Origin: Isoetes taiwanensis
Lineage: Eukaryota > Streptophyta > Lycopodiopsida > Isoetales > Isoetaceae
DNA: 64,000 nt
NCBI GenBank assembly: GCA_021234155.1
Contig: JAJEKV010000046.1
Coordinates: 6,393,012-6,457,011, forward strand
Reading direction: 5' to 3'
Positions within the stretch are counted from its first letter, which is position 1. Every line of letters starts with the position of its first letter. The translations under genes were made by a program, and so were the position numbers. Of this stretch, positions 49,241 through 58,935 are shown one piece after another. Under the pieces are notes generated by a model. That model was not told where the DNA came from and did no database searches. It saw only the letters and a list, made by a program, of their open reading frames with translations.

Positions 49241-50675
49241 GTGTCTGCGCGGTCCCCGACTTTGGCCAGCTCACGCCTTGGTCTCTTGCTATCTTTGGGG
49301 TCAAGTCCCTGGTCAACGTCTGAGCCGTCCCCTTCAACTTCCTACCCCGGCCTTGGGGATGGCCACCCGCCCGCACGCTCTCAACTATGAAGATGACCAC
49401 CCGGGCGACATCGGGCGCCCGAATTCCATGACGACTCGCTTTTCCAATGGTCACAGTCTTTGGGAACATCATCCCGTCAAGATGCGTGTGCGAGTGGAAG
49501 TGAGATGTTCTCCGACTCCTCCGTCGGGCCTCGCGACTACCACATTCGCGGCTCCTGCGTCTCGTTCTGAAGTTCGGGGGGGCCGCACTGTGTGTTGGTT
49601 GAGGTGAGTGAGGCATAGGCCGCGGGCCGGGTGGTGGTAGTGGCGACGGTGATCCGGGATGTGTCCGCAGCATGTGTTCCGGGGTTGGCGTCCCGTAGGT
49701 TGGTGGGTTCGGCGGGGTTGGTGTGTTCTTTCTTTGTGGTTCTTGTTCTCCGTAGTGCGGAGCTCAGCTCTTCTGCAGGCGTTGTCATGTCTTGCCATCT
49801 CCCGCGTGCAATGGCGAGTTGCTCATGTGCCTCGGCATGGAGGCCCTTTGCCTTGGCGGGCAACGGCTGCGGCAAGCTCCCCCGTAGCTCCCGATCTCGT
49901 GCTAAATCCTTACTCCGAAGAGCGCTCAGTTCTGCCTGGCTAGCTTCCAAAGCAGCCTGGAATCCTTGTCTCACAGTGGCGGCCTCCGCAACCTCTGACA
50001 GGAGGGCGGCCTGTGCTCCTCGTGCGTGGCCTTAGCCTCCTCAACCTCGGCACGGATCGAGAGCGAGGGTTCTGGTGTCTCCTGCTCTACCCGGTTCCTG
50101 TCCTGCGTCCCAGCTTCCATAGCTGCCAACACGGTGTCTACACGCCCCCTCATATCTGCAAGCTCCTGGCGGTATTGGCATGCATCCCAAATTGTAGCAA
50201 GTGGATGCTATCATCTCGCTTTTGTCGTGCGCGATCCTCAATTACGTGATTAGATGGTTTTTTACGGCACCAACTGCACAGCGCAACATCCGAGATGTTA
50301 TGTTCTCCACCTCATCCGGGAGGCACGCAAGGCGTGCTTGTTGGCCTCAACCCTCGCTGAATCGCGGCTCCAAGGTTCGGCGGATTGCACAGTGTGGCCC
50401 TTGTCGGGTCGGCGGGCCTTGGCTCGGGCCTCCCTCTTCATGGAAGACTGCCCGAGGCCTCTTCCTTGGTGGCCCCGCTTCATGGTCTTCCCCAGAGGGC
50501 TCTGCCTGCGTGGGGTCAACCGGTGGTTGGTGTGTTTGGGCCTTCCCAGGATGGGTTGGTGTGGTCTGAGGTAGCTCACTAACCAAGTGTGGGTCCACAC
50601 ACGGGACTGTGTCTGTGGCCACAATATGGGGTATGACTTGGGCGACGACTCCTGGATATCTGGTGTGTACCGGCT

Positions 50676-51426
50676 GCCACAAAAACCCTAGCACACAGCC
50701 CGGAAAAATGCAGATTTGAGCACTGAAACAAAGACAAGCATGCAGCTATCATACACCGTTGGAAAGATATCTGAACCAGCTTTCCAACAAGCCCAAGCAC
50801 ATAACAATCTGACACCGGATGTGAGAGATACAGTCCGTCGAAGTGTCTACCGATTGCCACAGAAACCCTAGCACACAGCCCGGAAAAGTGCCAATTTGAG
50901 CACAGAAACAAAGCCAAGCATGCAGGTACCATACACCGCTGGAAAGATCTCTGAACCAGCTTTCCAACAAGCCCAAGCACATGAAAATCTGACACCGGAT
51001 GCGAGAGATATGACCGATCAAAATTCTGCCGCAAGACGAGACCAATCGAATACTTACTAAAACATACGTCAATCCCTATATTGGTGTCGGACTTTCATCA
51101 ACAACACCATCAGGAACTAGGGTATGAATTAGTAAAACATTCTCGTAACCTTCAATAAGAGTACAACACACACCTTTCAACACCGCGTGGCCAAGGCCAA
51201 CAACGGCATCAGGCGGGGGCTATACTTCTCAAAGAAGGAAGAAGAAGGGCTGCCACAAAAACCCTAGCACACAGCCCGGAAAACAGCAGATTTGAGCACT
51301 GAAACAAAAACAAACATGCAGGTATCATACACCTTGGAAAGCTCTCTGAACCAGCTTTCCAACAAGCCCAAGCACATGAAAATCTGACACCGGATGTGAG
51401 AGATACAGTCCGTCGAAGTGTCTACC
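50676..51426. repeat. Three copies of a ~180-bp unit at the 5' end of LINE-B
   Basis: Units start GCCACAAAAACCCTAGCAC at 50676, 50856 and 51252. The first two are exactly in tandem (period 180), and the third is 396 bp further. Each ends near GATGTGAGAGATACAGTCCG or a variant. The third abuts LINE-A sequence. Confidence 0.93.
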
Positions 51427-51429
51427 GGA

Positions 51430-53412
51430 AGAGAGCTTTTATGAAAATCATTAATATCATCTTTATTATCAAAAGCACTTTTAATAGAACCAAGAACTTG
51501 CCTGGAAAAGTGCTCCTCAGCTTCAAAGTTATTTTGTTTTGTAATCACTTATGTTTCTGGCACAAATTCACTGTCATAACCATTTTGTCTGCTCCAAACC
51601 ATGCTAATATTTCCTTCCACCATTCTGTTCTCTTGCTTACTATACTGGCTGTTGTTATCCGTATCATTTTTATCCTGATCTTCCATTAAGGAATTCTTCA
51701 CTTTACAACTGAAATCAATGGAAGATGGCTGATGAGCAATTTTATCTGAAATAGAAGGTTGATCATTTGGGAGGGATAATATAGAGTCTAGAGAAGATAG
51801 GTCAATGAGGTCTAAAAAGCTTATGTTTTTGGGATCAACAATCTCATTGCCATGCAGGTTTGATGGAGGAGATTTTGAATTACCCATAATGCCATTATAA
51901 TCCTTCTGTTTTTTGCCTCTCACTTTATTTTGTGTGAGTACTTTCCCTGAATTTCCTTAGTTAATGAATCTCTCGTACCTTTAACTGGAATCCGATTTGA
52001 CAAATTCCAATTTGAGCTAGGGATATTATGTCTGAGCTTATTTTTGACCAGCAAGCTCGATTCTGTGACAATCTGCATTAAAGTGAAATGAAGACCCACC
52101 TTATTTTTAGGAGCATAACTGACCTTAGCTTTACCCTTGTGATTATATTTTTCTGTCTTAGTCATATCAACAGTGATGATGAAGCTGCCTTTGAAGTTAA
52201 CCTTTTTAATTGAATCTGCATCATTATGTTGCTCTCTTTCCAATCTTTTCTTGGCAATTCTTCTGGCACTTCCATTGACCTTTCTCCAAGTAGAGTCTTG
52301 AACCTCTTGTGACCTTTCTTGAATGGTCTGATTTTTTATATTCAAGGGTGCCTTATTATTATCAGCATAATTTCCATGTGAACTATTTTTTGAAGTCTCT
52401 TTTTCCTTACAATTTGCATACCAGAAATGCTTAGAATCACAAGTTAAGCAAATAGGAGGTAAACCATTCCATCTAAGGTCCAAAGAAGATTTTTGGCCAA
52501 AGCAATCTGTGAAGGGAATAGATGTAGAAATTTCTTTAGTAAGGTCAATTTGGATGTATACAATAGGAGGCTTATAGGGAGCATATACCGTAGATACATA
52601 GTTTCCAATGGAGTTAAAAAGGCTCTTGATTGATTCTTCATTCCAATAGATTGGATTCAGACCAAATAAGGAAGTTGAGGCCACATAGAAATTGTTTAGA
52701 TGAGCAGTTGATAATTTGAGATTCCATTTTATAAAGGATAAGTGAAAATTCTCAAAGACAAGAATGCCACTATGTAAAAGAAAATTCACAGATCTCTAGT
52801 TGCCACATTCAACCATAATATAAGGATAGTTTAGCCAATATACAGCATTGATAATAAGCCCTTTTTGAAGAGAAAGCAGAAATGACCAGAGTTTTTCAAT
52901 ATTGATCCCCACTTTGTTAACTTTTATAATGACAGCAGTATTGGAGAGACATTTCAATTTTTTAAACATCATAGGGGAGTTGAGATAAATACCATGAACA
53001 ATGGCGAGATTCAAAGAGATATTTGGCCGCTCTTGCTGAAGTATAGAATCCCAAATTTCATCAGAGTGAACTTCATTAGCCGGCTTCGGAATTCCATAAG
53101 GAAAAGGAATCCAGCAGCAGAATCAATTTCAGGACAGATTCCAAGCGCATTTGGACCTTTGGATAAATTGTCTCAGATTGGAATTTTATCAGAAAGAGGA
53201 GTTATTTTTCTTCTTCTCAGCAAAGAAAGGTTCTTAAAATTTCCAAGGGGGGTGAAATTTGAAGGATCAACAGAGATATTCCAAAGATTTGCCAAAAGAG
53301 AGTCTTGATCCGCCTTTGGAAGCGCTAAGAAACAATGGAGAAAGGGCAGAGTGGAAGAATTTAGGTTTAACGGGCAATTGAAAATTACGATTGCATCAAG
53401 AGGGAACAACAA
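51430..53412 (-). pseudogene. LINE-A ORF1 (DUF4283-type Gag-like protein with zinc knuckle)
   Basis: ORF1 proteins of plant L1 elements bind the element RNA. The minus strand 52789-51920 is open for 289 codons, with FYVASTSLFGLNPIYWNEES, SIGNYVSTVYAPYKPP and a knuckle LPPICLTCDSKHFWYANC. Upstream blocks (53412-52796) are in other frames, and the downstream one (51923-51549) follows after a stop. It is interrupted by LINE-B at 51430. ORF2 follows at 45239 on the same strand. Confidence 0.8.
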
Positions 53413-53472
53413 AGGGATAAAATTGAGCGTGAAAAGCAGGGGAGAGCTAAAGAAGAGGGAAAAATCAGGCTA

Positions 53473-55090
53473 TGTGACGTTCCAGGGGAATATATGCCAT
53501 AGATACGTATATTCCTGGACCCGTCACTATACAAGTCTACACATGTAGCCTTGTATACCTTAGAAGTGGCAAGAGGCACATATCTAAGTTAACTGTTTAA
53601 CTTAGATAACCTTAGGATAAGGCCCATTTCCACATGGCCTTATCCTATTGGGCAACCGCCACAGGGCCCCATCCTAGTGGTGCCACGTGGCATCCCATGT
53701 GGACCCTCACCTATATTGGCTCAAACCCTAACCCTAGACCCCTTTTCCTGACTCTAGCACCTGAACACTCATCTACGCACTCGAAACCCTGTTTCGAGCA
53801 TCGTTCGTCGTAGCATAGCCGGGTGCAGCAGCCCCCGAAGTGTGTGCATGATCGTGGAGGGAGCACGACCTCGACCACGTCAAGGAGCAATGGAGACATC
53901 AGGGATGGGAGGAAGTGCGTGTGGAGCAGGTAGGTGGAGTAGAGTTCATAGTGGTTCAACTGGAAGTTAGCACTCCAGATGGGTCTGTATGTTGTATCTA
54001 GAGTAGAGCCATCCTAGAACCCTTGTTGAACATCTTGAACCCTAATCAAGGAATCCTAACTGTAAGTTAGATATGTATGATTAGATTAAGATGTTCTTAT
54101 GATGTTACTATGATGTGATGTGATGATGGTTGATCATGTTTGCTCCTCTTGTATTGGGAAGGGGGGTAGAGACCTAGTAGCCTTACTTAGTAGTATGCTC
54201 CTAGTTTAGACCCCTTAGTTCCTATTATATTGCGGCCTGTGCATAGGAACCCACCGGGCTATGGAGGCTATGAGGTGACTCAGCACTATACAACGGGGCT
54301 CGAGACAATGCGGAGGGAGGATCCCTGCCGAGCGGGGGCTACGGAGGATCCCATAGTGGGCTAGGCTTATGGTCGGTCACTTCGTGTGGACTGGACATGG
54401 GTCCGACACCCCCTGAGGCAATGGTGTCGCCCTGCCTCTCAAGAGTTGCAAGTGTTGGCTTGGCTCTTGTTTTGGGGGGTTAAGTCGGGTACGAATCGTG
54501 TGTCGCCACGATTCTCTAGCTGCCCGTGGAGTCTTTAGACCCCGGGAAGGGGAGATGCAACCCTTCCTGCCTCGACGGAGCAGGGAGATGCAACCTGGAG
54601 TAGTCCCGATGGGTGATGCCATGGGATTGCGTATCCGGAAGGCTAGAGTCATGCCAGAGCTTGATCTAGCTCATCTGCAAAGTATGCACAGTAGGGGCGG
54701 ATGGAGTGGTCAACCCTAGCCATTGTCTAAAACCAGCCCCGCCATTGTTATGACTCGGTCTGCTCTATCTTGGGGCCTATCCAGTCAGTCGACCTCCTCA
54801 TGAGTCAGAGCCACGGGTAGGAGCTCTCATGTTTTATGGTATATGATTATCTTCTTTGCAGCTATTGATATGTGGATGAGCTACCCTTCGAGGTAGTATG
54901 ATGTATTGTTATTGCTAGTTCTGACGATGTTTATGCTTCCGCTGTGTAAGACACCTTCGTGTCCCCTTCCCGCACTACGGTGATTCCAGAGTGCGGGATA
55001 AACGGAGGGCCCGTGCGGTCGGAGGACCGGATGGGGGATTTCCTACGGAGTGTACGACTGGGAGTCGTATATTTAGTACGGAGCGTCACA
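53473..55090 (+). mobile_element. 5' LTR of the histone-carrying retrotransposon, 1,618 bp
   Basis: The segment begins TGTGACGTTCC and ends GGAGCGTCACA, giving the usual TG...CA ends extended to a perfect 7-bp inversion. It is followed after one base by a primer-binding site. Its left edge abuts LINE-A. A second copy (3' LTR) was not found in the window, so the length rests on the two ends alone. Confidence 0.85.
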
Positions 55091-55091
55091 A

Positions 55092-55104
55092 TGGTATCAG
55101 AGCC
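55092..55104 (+). other. Primer-binding site for initiator tRNA-Met
   Basis: TGGTATCAGAGCC is the complement of the 3' end of plant initiator tRNA-Met and is the standard primer site of many plant LTR elements. It sits one base after the LTR end. Confidence 0.93.
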
Positions 55105-55658
55105 ATGTTCTTGGTTGACCAAGAACTAGCACTGACCATATCCTTGAAAGTAGTCTAACAGGCCTGATAGGGTGTGAAATGAAAATTTCCACCATGGAGC
55201 CTCGAAAATAGGGGAAAATTGTTTTTCTCCTAGGTAGTGGGTCCGAAGAATAGGCTAAGTTGTTAGATGAGGAAAAAGGAACGAGTCGAATTAACATTCT
55301 AGTAAAATTGGAGTGGAAATTATGGATCAGCATCAAATTTCACCTAATATGGGTCGAAGAATCATGCCAATCCGAGACCTGGGTGAAAAACGGCATAAAT
55401 TCATAGTTAACACTTCAAACCATTAGGAAAAATTCGAAATTTTAATATAATGCTGTATTAAGTATATGCTAATAATTAAGTATATTGGAGTAATTAATAG
55501 GGGGGGCTAATTATTAGACCTATTAATGGTAGGAGAATATTCCCCAGAGCACCTTCCTTTTTAAATATCTTCTTGCCACCTCATTTCCCCCCAAACTTTG
55601 CCTGCCACCTTCTCTCTCTTGATCAGCCTTACGTCACTCATTTCTCAGACCGTAAGAT
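55105..55658 (+). promoter_or_regulatory. Leader between primer-binding site and histone ORF
   Basis: There is no ORF of note on the plus strand. TTTTAAATAT near 55557-55567 could act as a TATA box and ACGTCA (55631-55636) matches the plant histone-promoter hexamer. Both lie close before the ATG at 55659, so their role is uncertain. Confidence 0.35.
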
Positions 55659-56813
55659 ATGGCCCGAACCAAGCAGACCTACAGGAAGACTAGCCCAAGG
55701 CGGACACCTTCGATGGCGGCGGCAGCAGCAGGTGGCCATGGCAAGCAAATCCCACCGCACCTTCAGCCAAAGCCAGGAGACGAGGCATCGTCTTCGACTG
55801 ATAAGACCTTCAACATCTCTCAGGAGGAGGCCCCCAATAGCAGCAGCTCTTCGAGCAGTCAGCGAACCGACGAGACTCGCCACTTTGGGCCTCTATCGGG
55901 CGACGAGGTGGAGCATCAGGAGGAAGAGCGCCGGGAAGAGGAGCAGCGGGAAGAGCAACACGTGGAGCAGCAGCAGCACCAGACCCAGACCCAGCAGGCA
56001 GGGCCTTCCTCAAGCAAGAAGAAGGGGAAGGAAAAGGTGAAGGAGTGGCCAGAGGACAGGGCAGCAAGGAAGAAAAGGGAGAGGGAGCTGCAGGAGAAGG
56101 AGAGGAGGACAAAGGCAAGGAGGGATAGGCCTCGTGGGATGGTCACGATTGAAGAACCTCGACCCCGCGAGGACGAAGAGGTAGAGGAGGAGGAAGAAGA
56201 GGAGGGAAATGCAGAAGAGGAGGAGCAGCAAGACGTTGGGGAAACCTCAGACCCCAACGCACGCCCACCCTACCCGAAGTGGCCCAAGTCTCCAAGGGTA
56301 GTTAAGAAGCAGAAGGTGGGTGAGCGTGAATTCGCCCTCAAGCAAGATCGCGAATTCAAGCGCAAAATGAAGGCGTACCAGGAGTACCTCCGTCACTGGA
56401 TGAGGTATAATGATTGGTACTGTAAGCAGAATGTCGTGAAGTTCGTCAAGGCCGGGCGACCGAAGACCCAGCCGAAGCCGCCTCCACCTAGGCCGGAGAA
56501 GCCCAAGAAGAAACATCATGGGCCTAACTCTCGGCACGCGCGGGTGTTTCGGGAGATTAGACACTTCCAGCAGTGTACTAATCTCCTGATAAGGAAGGCG
56601 CCTTTTGAACGCCTTCTTCGCGAAGTCATGCAGGAGTTCCAGACCGATTACAGGGTCACCCCTCTAACCACCCGGGCCCTGCAAGAAGCCGCAGAAGCAG
56701 AGCTGATCCAGCTCTTCGAGGAGGGAAACCTTTGCGCCATCCACGCCAAGCGGGTAACTGTTATGCCCAAAGACCTACACTTAGCGCGGAGGATCCGCAA
56801 AGAGAGGCCCTAG
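55659..56813 (+). CDS. Giant histone H3-like protein (384 aa) in gag position of an LTR retrotransposon
   Basis: Histone H3 pairs with H4 in the nucleosome core. Residues 1-7 are MARTKQT, identical to the H3 N-terminus, followed by YRKTS where H3 has ARKST. Residues 297-384 (from 56547) align without any gap to H3 48-135: [67 protein letters not shown] and RRIRKERP. The counterparts of R63, R72, R83, C110, H113, K115, R116, K122 and D123 are kept. K56 and K79 are both replaced by Gln. Between tail and core are a Ser/Gln-rich part (43-118), a basic part (119-160), an acidic run (171-191), a Trp/Tyr-rich segment (240-262) and a Pro/Lys-rich stretch (266-286). H3 has 135 residues, so this is nearly three times its size. 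One intact exon; it lies 568 bp after the LTR. Loop 1 is not lengthened, which argues against CENH3. That it is expressed or joins nucleosomes is untested. Confidence 0.93.
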   Translation: MARTKQTYRKTSPRRTPSMAAAAAGGHGKQIPPHLQPKPGDEASSSTDKTFNISQEEAPNSSSSSSSQRTDETRHFGPLSGDEVEHQEEERREEEQREEQHVEQQQHQTQTQQAGPSSSKKKGKEKVKEWPEDRAARKKRERELQEKERRTKARRDRPRGMVTIEEPRPREDEEVEEEEEEEGNAEEEEQQDVGETSDPNARPPYPKWPKSPRVVKKQKVGEREFALKQDREFKRKMKAYQEYLRHWMRYNDWYCKQNVVKFVKAGRPKTQPKPPPPRPEKPKKKHHGPNSRHARVFREIRHFQQCTNLLIRKAPFERLLREVMQEFQTDYRVTPLTTRALQEAAEAELIQLFEEGNLCAIHAKRVTVMPKDLHLARRIRKERP

Positions 56814-57340
56814 GACCTCAAATTTTGTAAAGTTTTCCAATGTAAATTGGTTTTTCTTAATATATATAAGTTCTCTTACTCTGTAAATTGGATTGCACTA
56901 TGTTTTGAAAATGTAAGTAATTAAGCTAAATTGTAGTAAAATTTTTTGTAAATTATTTAGAAATTGGCTAGAAACCCGAGTTAGAACAACATTTCAGCAA
57001 AAATCATCGAAGATCGGCAAAAATTCAGTGACCCAGGTGAGACCGCGCCAATCCACCCTGCATTCGCATCGCAGACCCATTTCGCGCGGATTCACCCGGT
57101 TACCTTGAAATTCCGCTTCTAGTTGCCAATTTTGCTCGAAATAAGTTGCTAGCTAGGTTAAAATTGGTTCAATTAGGCATGTTAGTATCTTGCAACTCCT
57201 AGAAATGCTAAGTTTTGACCCAAATCAGGCCAACTGGGTGAGACCGCGCCAATCCACCCTGCGTTCGCAACGCATACCTATTCCGCGCGGATTCACCCGG
57301 GTCAAACCTTTTTGACCTAGATTAGCCAAATTTGACCCAA
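56814..57340. other. 3' region of the histone element
   Basis: No pol genes follow the histone ORF. The sequence is AT-rich, then carries two copies of a 63-bp GC-rich unit. If the element ends here, it was non-autonomous or was cut by the following gypsy element. Confidence 0.5.
57037..57300. repeat. Two direct copies of a 63-bp GC-rich unit, 201 bp apart
   Basis: 57037-57099 and 57238-57300 both start GTGAGACCGCGCCAATCC and end CGCGCGGATTCACCCGG, with about six differences. The rest of the 201-bp spacing is not repeated. Confidence 0.93.
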
Positions 57341-58152
57341 CTGTTAGTCCTGTGCCTCCTGGTACAGGACTATTCATGCATCTGACATGCACTGTGTCAA
57401 GCTCAAAGATCCTCGGGCAACCACGGGCGACATCCAAGCTTCCACGTAAGACTAAGCAGCCACGCAGTCAAAGCCTTTGGCTCCGCCTCAAGAGGCGCCA
57501 GACAAGTGACGGCCCGTCACCGCCTGTCGGCCAAGCGTGATTCCGTGCACTTCAAGAGGCACCGCCAACATTCCTCAAATCAGGCCTCCTTCCGAGAGTC
57601 GACACCCCAGATCGGTCGGGAGTGTCTATATTGGGCCCAAGGCCATTGTACTATATATATGAGTAGAGTTAGCTCATAAGTTTTTAGATGAGTTTTGAGT
57701 CTTGTCTCATTTCAGTTTTCTCTCTATTATGAGAGCTCATGTATTTTCATCATTGATATCAAGGAAGCTTATCATCTTTCTTCCATTTGTTCTCTGCGTT
57801 TTCTTCTCTTTTCAAAGAAATCCCCGCGTGACATAGTCCCCGGACTCTCTGTTAGATCCACGGGTCCTCCACCCAGTGTCTTCCAGGAGTTCCCGAACCC
57901 GCACCCCAAACACCGCGCGCCGGGCCGGGTCGATTTTCTCCTACTTTCTTACATCGCCATGTGCGTCCGCAATTTCACGCCCGGAAGAACTCCTTTCTCG
58001 AGCGGCATCTGGCTTGGAAGCGCCATCGGCGTCGAACCTGACCAGCGACATGTATGGATCTGCTTATGACATAGAGGGAGGCCATCTACGGTCTAGGGCT
58101 CGGTCGGCCCACCCACCCCTCGTGTCGGTCTGTCCCGGTTCCCGCCCCAAGC

Positions 58153-58935
58153 GTGCAAACATTGCTCACAACCTCAGTCCCTCATCATTATCGGGGAGCC
58201 TTATCGGCTCAACCTTCTCAACCGTACTTTCATACCCCTGAACATGCCTACATCCATCATTCTTGGGCCATAACGCCACTTCGCCCGCAACCATCCTCTC
58301 CCCCGGGTGGGCACGGCTATCCACATGTCTCCTTTGCGCCTGCCCCGGAATATCCTTTCCCTCGTTTCCCCTTTGCTCTTCCTGTTTACAACCTTACAGA
58401 TCTCAACACCAATGCTCCGGCTACTTCAGTTTCTCAACCGCAGTCACCCCTTCATCAGGGTCCGTCAGGCACAATGCCAAAACCACCTCAACCTCAATAT
58501 TCTCACTATCCTGTTCCAGTCCAGCCCAGCACTTTCCCATCTACCTTTCAGACTGAACCGACTTATCCCACCTTTGGCAACACGAAAGGCAAACCGTTAG
58601 ACCAAAGTGCTCAGGCCCACATGGAAGAATTTGAGGCTCTAGCTGTCCTAAATGGGCACGCCGCAACCTCAACTGAAATTTCACATCTTTTCCACCACAC
58701 ATGCGTGGTTTTCCTCATCAATGGCTCATGTCCAACAAAAGCCATTGGAAACAAGATCGGTCCGAAATGCGATCGCTTTTACGTCTCATTACGGAACCAC
58801 GGATGATGATCAACTTCATCTCAAGCAACTCAATGAACTTCAACAAGAGCCCACAGTTCCGCCTCGGGATTTTTCGCGGATCGACTTCACATTCTCGCCA
58901 AGAAGCTCAAGGAGTACCCTACACAGAGCCAGATT
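58153..58935 (+). pseudogene. Gypsy Gag, N-terminal part, frameshifted
   Basis: Pro/Gln-rich sequence (58153-58806), then in other frames HLKQLNELQQEP and PRDFSRIDFTF, typical of the Gag capsid region. At least two frameshifts precede the intact ORF that starts at 58936. Confidence 0.65.

Larger units (their letters stand above)
45600..51430 (-). mobile_element. LINE-B, non-LTR retrotransposon nested in LINE-A
   Basis: A second LINE lies on the minus strand. It is clearly richer in GC than its host. Domains in order from high to low coordinate are a low-complexity N-terminal ORF (49974-49537), endonuclease pieces (49240-48350), reverse transcriptase with a YADD box (about 47.7-46.6 kb) and a 3' end with a GC hairpin at 45658-45690. 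Three copies of a 180-bp unit lie at the 5' end. Frameshifts and stops are frequent. Confidence 0.8.

Noticed and set aside
50579-51072. Long minus-strand ORFs across 50.6-51.1 kb (LGLVGKLVQRSFQR and similar)
   Set aside because: They are translations of the tandem 180-bp units with no recognisable domain.
55573-56040. 155-codon Arg/Ser-rich ORF overlapping the histone ORF start
   Set aside because: It is a shadow in another frame of low-complexity coding; the histone frame has clear homology at both ends.
56061-56076. AARKK (residues 135-139) as a copy of the H3 K27 context AARKS
   Set aside because: It lies in a long basic low-complexity stretch, so a five-residue likeness is expected by chance.
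55659-56813. Reading the H3-like protein as CENH3
   Set aside because: Loop 1 is not lengthened, the alignment to canonical H3 is gap-free, and the N-terminus keeps ARTKQT, which centromeric H3 usually lacks.
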